Assembly: GCF_029256985.1 (NCBI RefSeq)
Contig: NZ_JARIDQ010000041.1
Location: forward strand, 1 to 64,000
Length of the DNA stretch: 64,000 nucleotides
Reading direction: 5' to 3'
Origin: Otariodibacter sp.
GTDB taxonomy: Bacteria > Pseudomonadota > Gammaproteobacteria > Enterobacterales > Pasteurellaceae
The translations under genes were made by a program, and so were the position numbers. Shown here piece by piece: positions 1 through 7,336 of this stretch; position 1 is the stretch's first letter; each line of letters begins with the position of its first letter. The notes below the pieces were generated by a model. The model was not told the origin of the DNA, made no database searches, and saw only the letters and a program-made list of their open reading frames with translations.

Positions 1-40
1 CTGATAGTTTGTTAAAGAGCAAAAAATAACGACGCACTGT
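1..40 (-). promoter_or_regulatory. rRNA operon leader with boxA antitermination element
   Basis: Read on the minus strand, TGCTCTTTAAC (21-11) matches the boxA element bound by NusB/S10 in rRNA leaders. It lies downstream of a strong promoter, and transcription leaves the window at base 1. The 16S gene itself is not in the window. murI directly upstream is the same arrangement as murI-rrnB in E. coli. Confidence 0.8.
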
Positions 41-82
41 ATTTCTAACTTATTCACAACAGCGCGTCGTTGTGTGGTGCGT

Positions 83-140
83 ATTATAGAGAAAAATTAC
101 ATCATGACAAGTACTTTTTGTAAAAAAATTTCGTTTTTGT
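83..140 (-). promoter_or_regulatory. rRNA operon promoter
   Basis: The minus strand has a -35 TTGTCA (110-105), a 16-base spacer and a perfect -10 TATAAT (88-83). The -35 is preceded by an A/T-rich stretch (111-140) that looks like an UP element. It points towards the boxA leader at the left edge, as expected of a strong rrn promoter. Confidence 0.75.
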
Positions 141-223
141 GTTAAATGTCTCAAATTTGCTCACCAAGATGGAAAACAAAACAAAATATAGTTATAAAAC
201 AATCTATTTATCTCTATATCTAA

Positions 224-1021
224 CTATATATTCAATACAGTCAAATTATCAAACTGCCAATTTTTCATAACTTCTTTTCTTTGTTCAAAATCTATGGTTT
301 GTTTTGTACAAAATGCTTGATTCTTTTTATCTCTATTTTCATTATTTTGTTTTGAGCCATTGATAAGAAGTGCTAATACTCGTTTTGCAATTCCGTTTCC
401 CGGATCAATAAAATATTTTACATGAGGAAGTAATTGCTTTAATTCTTCCTTCACTAAAGGGAAATGTGTGCATCCTAAAATAACCGTATCCAGCACTTCG
501 TCATCTTGCCACTCTGAAATAATTTTTTGTAAACGTTGCATATCGACAAAACCTGTTTGTTGCTTTTCTTCTACTAACTCAACTAAGTCTGTCGTGCCAA
601 TTTTTTCAATTTGATGATGACTAGCATAAGTTTGAATAAGATCGGATACGTATTGACGATTTACAGTTCCCTTTGTTGCTAATAAACCTATCTTACCTGT
701 TTGAGAAATTTCCGCAGCGGGTTTAATAGCAGGAACAGTACCTACTATAGGAATGGAAAATTTCTCCCGTAATCGAGGTAAAACAACAGTACTTGCTGTA
801 TTGCACGCTACCACTACCATATCAAGCGGTTGGATCTGTGTAATCTTTTGCACAATTAATTCTGCCCGATCAATTAGAAAATTCTCTGTTTTTTCAGAAT
901 AGGGAAAATAAGCATTATCAAAGCAATATAAGTAATGGGCATTAGGTAAGCTTTGTCGAATGGCATCATAGATGGTCAAGCCTCCCATGCCTGAATCATA
1001 TATAAGAATAGTTGGTTTCAT
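224..1021 (-). CDS. murI: glutamate racemase
   Basis: Cytoplasmic cofactor-independent racemase that makes D-glutamate for peptidoglycan. The 265 residues start with the Asp/Glu racemase motif DSGMGG. The two catalytic cysteines are in VVACNTAS (C73) and ILGCTHFPL (C184, followed by H186), so the active site is intact. It probably forms an operon with ubiC, 44 bases upstream. The rRNA promoter lies about 85 bases beyond its stop, the same neighbourhood as murI-rrnB in E. coli. Confidence 0.95.
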   Translation of the reverse strand: MKPTILIYDSGMGGLTIYDAIRQSLPNAHYLYCFDNAYFPYSEKTENFLIDRAELIVQKITQIQPLDMVVVACNTASTVVLPRLREKFSIPIVGTVPAIKPAAEISQTGKIGLLATKGTVNRQYVSDLIQTYASHHQIEKIGTTDLVELVEEKQQTGFVDMQRLQKIISEWQDDEVLDTVILGCTHFPLVKEELKQLLPHVKYFIDPGNGIAKRVLALLINGSKQNNENRDKKNQAFCTKQTIDFEQRKEVMKNWQFDNLTVLNI

Positions 1022-1065
1022 ATTATCAATTGCAATAAGTTTTATTTGGCATGCTACTCTTTTCG

Positions 1066-1575
1066 TTAAGTAGGTTCAAATGGAAATTCAGCTAAGAAGA
1101 GTTCGCAAATTTCTAGAGGATAGTCTTTTAATAATAATAATGATCGTCTAGCGTATAGCTCTGTCTTTGAATCAAACGCCCACTCTAAATTTTGGCGAAT
1201 TGGTTCTTGAGGAAATAACCATAACCCAATTGGGGTTTCTCCCAAGTTAGGGATAACTTGTGCCACATTGTCAATTGTTGCTTGAGGAAAAATAGTTTGG
1301 GCAAAAATCCATGGCGTGCTATCCCCTTTTAATAAAATCTCTCTGACCCAAGCGGTCTGTTCCTCTGGATATTTTGCAAAATTCTTTGACAAACTAACCG
1401 CTTGCCAATCTTCTTGAGTAATTTCAACAGAGATATTTGAACTTACCATCTGTAATTTTTGTGTCAATGATGCTGAATAGAAGAGCCAATCAGCTATATT
1501 AGATGGCACATCATTTTGATTTGTTTGCCAATCAGCATTTTTAAAAATATCACGGTATAAAGTCAGTTTGTTCAT
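1066..1575 (-). CDS. ubiC: chorismate--pyruvate lyase
   Basis: Converts chorismate to 4-hydroxybenzoate and pyruvate, the first committed step of ubiquinone synthesis. The 169 residues show the UbiC pattern: WVREILL in the middle, a TPIGLWLF segment, the conserved ARRSLLLL (RRS) strand and a terminal ELFLAEFP. Length equals that of the E. coli enzyme within a few residues. It is followed by murI on the same strand. A ubiA prenyltransferase gene is not adjacent, unlike in E. coli. Confidence 0.88.
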   Translation of the reverse strand: MNKLTLYRDIFKNADWQTNQNDVPSNIADWLFYSASLTQKLQMVSSNISVEITQEDWQAVSLSKNFAKYPEEQTAWVREILLKGDSTPWIFAQTIFPQATIDNVAQVIPNLGETPIGLWLFPQEPIRQNLEWAFDSKTELYARRSLLLLKDYPLEICELFLAEFPFEPT

Positions 1576-1731
1576 TTTTTATGAATAAATAACAACAAAC
1601 TTTCTACTAGCTTGTTGGAATTATTATTAAGAAGAATATAGGTTTTCATTGTAATTGAAAATCTATCTCAATGTTACCTCTAAAAATTAGGAAAAGAATA
1701 TTATGTTTAATTAACCACTTTTTGACTACCA

Positions 1732-1751
1732 TCACAATATTGAGATTGTGA
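1732..1751. promoter_or_regulatory. palindromic operator candidate upstream of the symporter operon
   Basis: A perfect inverted repeat, TCACAAT-6-ATTGTGA, overlaps the proposed -35 of the symporter operon. The half-site order is opposite to CRP (TGTGA-6-TCACA), so this is more likely a repressor operator. No regulator gene is adjacent. Confidence 0.4.
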
Positions 1752-1773
1752 GTAATTGAAAAAATGATACAAT
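1746..1773 (+). promoter_or_regulatory. candidate promoter of the symporter-flavoprotein operon
   Basis: TTGTGA (1746-1751), a 16-base spacer and TACAAT (1768-1773) lie in the 309-base gap between ubiC and the symporter. The rest of that gap is very A/T rich with no other recognisable element. Confidence 0.4.
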
Positions 1774-1884
1774 TTATGGAGCAAAAACATCTAAATGATT
1801 TAAAAAAAAGAAATTACATTTCATTAATCGAATGAAAATAAACCTTTCATTCTTAATTTTAACATAATCAAATCGGAGAATCTT

Positions 1885-3408
1885 ATGGCGTGGCATTGGA
1901 GTAACTGGGTTGTTTTAGCTGGGTATTTCTTATTCATTGTCGGTATAGGTGTATATTTTTCAAATAAAAATAACTCCTCTGAAGACTACTTTACTGCCAG
2001 TGGAAGAATACCATCTTGGGTAACAGCATGTAGTATATATGCAACAGCATTATCATCACTTTCTTTCATTGCGATCCCTGCTTCCGTCTTTCATAACGGA
2101 GCAATATTAGGGATGGCTCCTTTAGGTATTATCCTTATGGTAATTTGGGCTGCCTATGTATTTGTGCCATTTTTTAGAAAAATACAAGTGACTACAGCTT
2201 ATGAGTACTTAGGTAAACGTTTTGATAATAATTTTAGATGGATAGGAAGTCTCTCTTTTATCATATTTCATCTAATTAGAATGGCTGTAGTATTATATCT
2301 TCCTACTTTAGCATTAAAAGAAGCACTACCAGACTTAAATCCAACCTTATTATTAGTTATCGTTGCTTTCTTATGTGTCGTTTATACCTCAATGGGAGGA
2401 ATTGAAGCGGTAGTTTGGTCAGATGCAATGCAAACTATAGTCTTACTATTTGGTGCTCTTTTAATCATTGCTATTGGGTATTTCTCAGTACCGGAGGGCA
2501 TATTACATGGCTTTAATGTTTTATCAGAAAACCATAAAACTATTCCCGAAGATGCTTGGGAAATATCTTTAAGTGGAATGACATTCTTTGGTATATTGAT
2601 TGGAGGATTCTTAAATTCCATTTACTCTTATGTTGGATCACAAGATATCGTACAAAGATATAACACAACAAAAAATGAAAAAGAAGCTAAGAAAAGCTTA
2701 CTCATTAACATACCATTATTATGTATGAGTATTTTCATTTTCTGCGGAATGGGAACGGCGCTATACCTATTCTTTAACGGTAGTGCAACACTTCCTGAAA
2801 ATATAGATGGCAATGCTATCCTACCTTATTTTGTTGTCAATTATGTTCCTAGCGGAGTTTCTGGAATTATACTTGCGGCAATATTCGCCGCAGCGCAATC
2901 AACTGTATCATCAAGTTTGAACTCATTATCAACTTGTGTAACATCAGACATAATTGCCCCACTTAAAAAACAAATCACTGACAAAGAAAAACTTAGAATA
3001 GCTAAGCTCACAAGTTGGATTGCGGGTATTTTAAGTACTATTTTAGCTGTTCAATTTTTAAATACTGGACAAGGGGATATGTTCTTATATTTCCAAGCAA
3101 TAACAGGGCTTCTAGGCGGACCAATCGCTGGACTATTCCTGATTGGAATCTTCTTTAAAAAGATTGATCATAGAGCAGCATGGGTTGGCTTTATCGTCTC
3201 AGTTATTATTGCTGTGTACTTAGGTGATCCCGCTTCTATTTTATCTAATTTGATTCCGGGATATGAAAAACCTCAAGTATTCGAGATTTTAATCTCTGGT
3301 ATTATCATTGCTGGTTGTGTTATTCCTGCTTGGATCGCTTCATTTGTATTTGGCGAACCTAAGAAAGAACAAGTGGAAAATCTTACTTATTTCACAATAA
3401 CCAAATAA
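1885..3408 (+). CDS. sodium:solute symporter (SSS family), substrate unknown
   Basis: Inner-membrane secondary transporter of the SSS/SLC5 family, likely Na+-coupled. The 507 residues are almost wholly hydrophobic helices, about 13 predicted by eye. The first helix is followed by the family signature SSEDYFTASGRIPSW, and the middle has TALSSLSFIAIP and AAQSTVSSSLNSLST, typical of the sodium-site helices. The start is supported by GGAG 8 bases upstream. The next gene, a flavoprotein, starts 31 bases after the stop, so the two are probably co-transcribed and share a substrate. Many AGA and ATA codons set it apart from the housekeeping neighbours and suggest later acquisition. Substrate cannot be inferred from sequence alone. 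Confidence 0.85.
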   Translation: MAWHWSNWVVLAGYFLFIVGIGVYFSNKNNSSEDYFTASGRIPSWVTACSIYATALSSLSFIAIPASVFHNGAILGMAPLGIILMVIWAAYVFVPFFRKIQVTTAYEYLGKRFDNNFRWIGSLSFIIFHLIRMAVVLYLPTLALKEALPDLNPTLLLVIVAFLCVVYTSMGGIEAVVWSDAMQTIVLLFGALLIIAIGYFSVPEGILHGFNVLSENHKTIPEDAWEISLSGMTFFGILIGGFLNSIYSYVGSQDIVQRYNTTKNEKEAKKSLLINIPLLCMSIFIFCGMGTALYLFFNGSATLPENIDGNAILPYFVVNYVPSGVSGIILAAIFAAAQSTVSSSLNSLSTCVTSDIIAPLKKQITDKEKLRIAKLTSWIAGILSTILAVQFLNTGQGDMFLYFQAITGLLGGPIAGLFLIGIFFKKIDHRAAWVGFIVSVIIAVYLGDPASILSNLIPGYEKPQVFEILISGIIIAGCVIPAWIASFVFGEPKKEQVENLTYFTITK

Positions 3409-3439
3409 ATGCTGATTTTTCAAAAATATAGGGAAGAAA

Positions 3440-5083
3440 ATGGAATTAACAATAGTTCAGAAAGATGCTGTTGATATTTTAGTAGTCGGCAGTGGAATAG
3501 CTGGATTAATCGCTACAGATCAAGCGGTCAGATTAGGATACAAAGTTTGCTTAACGACTACTGGCAAAATCTGTGGGGGAGCCAGTTTCTTCCCTATAAA
3601 AGGCACACTAGGAATACAAGTAACATCTAGAGAAGTCGCTGATAAAGAGAGATATAGAGAAGATATTTCCAATATGGGAGACCGTATGGAAAATCCCGAA
3701 CTGATAAAGACTTATATAAATGAAATACGAAATAATATTAATCTATTAAAAAATATTGGTTTTAACCCTTGGTTACGAAAAGATAATAGACCTGCTTGTT
3801 TTGCAAAATATGCTCGAGATATTTATTTAATTAATAATTGGAAACAAGCAAAAGAACAATGTACAGAGCAGTTATCAGCGTATAAAAATTTAACACTTTT
3901 AGAAGAAAGTTCGCTGATAAGAATAGTAAAAAACAAAGACTGTGTTGTTGGTGCTATCTTTAAGATAAGAGATAAATATACGTTCATTCAAGCTAAAGCG
4001 ATCATTTTAGCAACAGGTGGTGTTGCTGGAAATTATAAAAATAGCTTATATCCAACAACTGTGACAGGAATGGGACATATTGTGGCTCTAGATGCGGGAG
4101 CACAAGCCCAAAATATGGAATTTATACAATTTATCCCCGCATTTTTATCCCCTAAATACAATGTACTCTTTGGCGAACATACTCTTAAATATTGTGCTGG
4201 AATGTTTTCTTTAAATAAACAATTAGTCATCCCAGGAGTACAAGATAAAGATTGGAAAGCTTTATGGTTAGAAAGAAGTAGTTATGCCCCTTTTAGTTTT
4301 GATTTTGAAAGCCATAAAATAGACTTACAGATAAATTCTGAAGGAGTAAAACTAAAATTCAACAAAGAGCTTTATGACGATAAAGAAGAATTTTATGAGG
4401 TCTATTTGAACTGGCTTAAAAATGAAATGGGAATAGATCTCTTAAAAGATGATGTTGTCATTACTCATTTTGCCCATAGTTGCAATGGTGGGATAAAAAT
4501 TGGAACAAGTGGCGAAACTGGAGTTGCTGGCTTGTATGCAATAGGTGAATTATCCTCAGCGATAGAAGGTGCTAACAGATTAGGTGGAAATTCTGTAGGG
4601 GGTGCATTAGTTTTTGGGAAAAGAGCTGTTGAACATATTCAGAAATATATAAAAGGCTTAAAGAATAATGATATAAATTTTGAAAAAATCGTAGCTGAAT
4701 TTTATTCTTGGGTTGATGAGTTATTAAAAGCAGATGGTCAAAATAAACTATCTAGCTCTGAATTAGTTCAAACAATAAAGAAAATTGCTAATAATTCAAT
4801 GGGGATAGAAAGAGATAAAGAAACGCTTACTCAAGCACTCAAGGATATTGAAAATCTCAGAAAGAATTACAGTATAAAAGATAATCTCAATGAAAAAGGT
4901 ATAGAAACCTATTTGAGAATTGAAACTGTAAAATTATTATTAATCAGTATGCTAACAAGAAATGAAAGTAGAGGTGCTCATTACAGAAGGGATTTTCCTT
5001 ATACTTCCGATCAACCATATAAAATCATATTAGCAAGACGAGATAATCAAACAATAGCCCAAAAAGAGTATGTTTTGAATTAA
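3440..5083 (+). CDS. FAD-dependent oxidoreductase of the fumarate reductase/L-aspartate oxidase superfamily
   Basis: Soluble flavoprotein of 547 residues. An N-terminal Rossmann motif (VVGSGIAGL, about residue 16) binds FAD. ATGGVAGNY sits in the middle, and the C-terminal half has GLYAIGELSSAIEGANRLGGNS, the second FAD motif of FrdA/SdhA/NadB. A helical tail ends in ESRGAHYRRDFP, typical of the superfamily C-terminal domain. I see no signal peptide, no haem motif and no histidine where FrdA attaches FAD covalently, so FAD is probably non-covalent. It is not a standard NadB, FrdA or SdhA. Gene order suggests it reduces or oxidises whatever the upstream symporter imports. Codon use is rich in AGA/ATA. 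An uptake-sequence core lies near its start. Confidence 0.8.
   Translation: MELTIVQKDAVDILVVGSGIAGLIATDQAVRLGYKVCLTTTGKICGGASFFPIKGTLGIQVTSREVADKERYREDISNMGDRMENPELIKTYINEIRNNINLLKNIGFNPWLRKDNRPACFAKYARDIYLINNWKQAKEQCTEQLSAYKNLTLLEESSLIRIVKNKDCVVGAIFKIRDKYTFIQAKAIILATGGVAGNYKNSLYPTTVTGMGHIVALDAGAQAQNMEFIQFIPAFLSPKYNVLFGEHTLKYCAGMFSLNKQLVIPGVQDKDWKALWLERSSYAPFSFDFESHKIDLQINSEGVKLKFNKELYDDKEEFYEVYLNWLKNEMGIDLLKDDVVITHFAHSCNGGIKIGTSGETGVAGLYAIGELSSAIEGANRLGGNSVGGALVFGKRAVEHIQKYIKGLKNNDINFEKIVAEFYSWVDELLKADGQNKLSSSELVQTIKKIANNSMGIERDKETLTQALKDIENLRKNYSIKDNLNEKGIETYLRIETVKLLLISMLTRNESRGAHYRRDFPYTSDQPYKIILARRDNQTIAQKEYVLN
3521..3529 (+). repeat. DNA uptake sequence core inside the flavoprotein gene
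   Basis: CAAGCGGTC followed by AGATTAGG resembles the extended Apl-type uptake sequence. It lies in frame in codons 28-30 of the flavoprotein gene. Confidence 0.7.
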
Positions 5084-5098
5084 ACCAACCTAACAATA

Positions 5099-5130
5099 CT
5101 TGATGAGCCAGTATATATCAAGCATTTTTA
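5099..5130 (+). terminator. weak terminator candidate after the flavoprotein gene
   Basis: CTTGAT and ATCAAG form a 6-base-pair stem around a 12-base loop, followed by CATTTTTATT. It lies between convergent genes (flavoprotein and recG). The stem is short and A/T rich, so support is modest. Confidence 0.35.
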
Positions 5131-5137
5131 TTAATTA

Positions 5138-7219
5138 TTACGCATTACTATACTCTGCATTATCACTAATCCAGCGATAAATAAGCTGTTCTGCTATATC
5201 TGGATATTTAGCTATTAACTGCTTTGCGTAAGATTGGACTAATGGGATCATTTTGCGATCACGCATTAAATTAGCAATTTTTAACTCCGCCATTCCTGTC
5301 TGTTTTGTCCCCAGAATTTCTCCCATCCCTCGAATTTGAAGATCCTTTTCTGCAATATAAAAGCCATCTTGACTATCACGTAATACTTGCAAACGCTTTG
5401 ATGAAATTTTACCAAGTGGGGGCTTATACATTAATACACAGTGTGATGCCGTTGCGCCTCGTCCGACTCGTCCTCGTAATTGGTGTAACTGTGCTAGCCC
5501 TAATCGTTCTGAATTCTCGATAATCATTAAACTTGCATTAGGTACATCAACCCCGACCTCAATAACTGTCGTTGCTACAAGCAGATCAATATTCCCTTGT
5601 TTAAACTCCGCCATAATCGCTTGTTTTTCTTGTGCTTTCATTCTTCCATGCACTAAGCCAATCCGTAAATCTGACAAGGCTCGTTGTAAATCTTCAGCTA
5701 TGGCTTCTGCGGCTTGGGCTTCCAATACTTCAGATTCATCAATTAAAGTACAAACCCAATAAGCTTGACGATGTTCATTTTTACAGGCTCGATACACTCG
5801 CTGCACAATTTCATCTCGACGTTCTTCCGAAATAGCGACTGTCGTAATCGGTGTTCGACCTGGTGGTAATTCATCAATAATAGACGTATCTAAATCGGCA
5901 TAAACCGTCATTGCCAATGTTCTTGGAATCGGTGTAGCCGTCATAATGAGCTGATGAGGGTAAATATCCTCTTTTACCCCTTTTTCTCGTAAACTTAAAC
6001 GTTGATGAACACCAAAGCGATGCTGTTCATCAATAATAACTAAAGCAAGCTGATTAAACTCAACTTGATCTTGGAACAAGGCATGCGTCCCAATTATCAT
6101 CTGCACTTGCCCTGTTTGAATAGCTTCTAACTGTGCTTGTCTAGCCTTGCCTTTAACTTTGCCCGCAAGCCAACCTACCTCGACTCCAAAAGGTTTTAAC
6201 CAATTGGCAAAATTATTAGCGTGTTGTTCCGCCAAAATTTCTGTCGGAGCCATTAATGCCACTTGTTTACCATTATCAATCGCTAATAATGCAGCCAATG
6301 CCGCCACTAATGTTTTTCCTGAACCAACATCGCCCTGCACTAATCGCATCATTGGAAAAGGTTTTGCTAAATCTTGTTCAATCTCTTGAGCAACTCGCCA
6401 TTGTGCATTGGTCGGTTTAAAAGGTAGCGTGGATAAAAAGCGTTGCTTTAAATCAGTTTGATATCTCAATGGTTCAGCGTGATGTTGTTGAACCCCTTTT
6501 CTTACCTTCTGCATTGCTAGATTGTGAGCCAATAGTTCTTCAAAAATGAGTCGTTTTTGTGCAGGATGTTCACCATTTTCTAATTGCTCAATACTGGTAT
6601 CTGGTGTTGGACGATGCAGAAATTGTAAGGCTTCTTTCAAGCTATATTTATGAGGATTGAATTCATCGGGCAGAAGTTCTGGTACCTGTACTTTGGACAG
6701 CACTCCTAATGCCTGATCAGTTAATTTTCTCAAAGAGGCTTGTTTCAGTCCTTCGGTAGTCGAATAAATAGGAGTTAAGGTTTCTGCCAATACAAGCGGT
6801 TGGTTCCCTCGAATAATTTGATATTCTGGATGATGAATTTCTGCCATGTAGCGACCACGTTTTATTTCACCAAAGGCTTTAACTCTTGCTCCTATCACTA
6901 AGCTATTTTTCATCCCTGCGTTAAAGTTAAAAAACTTAAGCATGATTTTGCTTGTACCGTCAGACAAGGTGGTAGAAAGAATTGGGCGTTTACCGAATTG
7001 TACTTCCGTAACTAATACCGTGCCTTCGATCGTTGCATAGGATTCTGGACGAAGATCGATAATAGGCGTGATCCTTGTACGATCTTCATACCGCATTGGT
7101 AAATGAAATAAAAGATCTTGTACGTTATTGATCCCGATTCGACCCAATCGTTCTGAAATAGCTGCACCGACACCTGATAAAGCCGTTAATGGAATACCGT
7201 CTAATAGTTGTGAATTCAT
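5138..7219 (-). CDS. recG: ATP-dependent DNA helicase RecG
   Basis: Branch-migration helicase that remodels stalled replication forks and Holliday junctions. The 693 residues match the usual length. An N-terminal wedge/OB domain (about residues 1-150, with DLLFHLPMRYEDRT) precedes two RecA-like domains carrying Walker A GDVGSGKT, the DEQH box in DEQHRFG, motif III TATPIPRT and motif VI QLRGRVGRG. It follows spoT on the same strand after a strong terminator, so it may need its own promoter in the 117-base gap. Confidence 0.97.
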   Translation of the reverse strand: MNSQLLDGIPLTALSGVGAAISERLGRIGINNVQDLLFHLPMRYEDRTRITPIIDLRPESYATIEGTVLVTEVQFGKRPILSTTLSDGTSKIMLKFFNFNAGMKNSLVIGARVKAFGEIKRGRYMAEIHHPEYQIIRGNQPLVLAETLTPIYSTTEGLKQASLRKLTDQALGVLSKVQVPELLPDEFNPHKYSLKEALQFLHRPTPDTSIEQLENGEHPAQKRLIFEELLAHNLAMQKVRKGVQQHHAEPLRYQTDLKQRFLSTLPFKPTNAQWRVAQEIEQDLAKPFPMMRLVQGDVGSGKTLVAALAALLAIDNGKQVALMAPTEILAEQHANNFANWLKPFGVEVGWLAGKVKGKARQAQLEAIQTGQVQMIIGTHALFQDQVEFNQLALVIIDEQHRFGVHQRLSLREKGVKEDIYPHQLIMTATPIPRTLAMTVYADLDTSIIDELPPGRTPITTVAISEERRDEIVQRVYRACKNEHRQAYWVCTLIDESEVLEAQAAEAIAEDLQRALSDLRIGLVHGRMKAQEKQAIMAEFKQGNIDLLVATTVIEVGVDVPNASLMIIENSERLGLAQLHQLRGRVGRGATASHCVLMYKPPLGKISSKRLQVLRDSQDGFYIAEKDLQIRGMGEILGTKQTGMAELKIANLMRDRKMIPLVQSYAKQLIAKYPDIAEQLIYRWISDNAEYSNA

Positions 7220-7279
7220 AATAGTAAACTTTTCTAAGCAACTGACCGCTTCTTAACTGTATAAAAATACAATTGTATA

Positions 7280-7310
7280 GAAGAAAAAAGGGTGCCGCAA
7301 TGACACCCTT
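7280..7310 (-). terminator. rho-independent terminator of the rpoZ-spoT unit
   Basis: On the minus strand AAGGGTG, a 9-base loop, CACCCTT and then TTTTCTTC form a stem-loop with a U tract, just after the spoT stop. Confidence 0.8.
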
Positions 7311-7336
7311 ATGTTTAATCGACTTATCGCAAAAAA

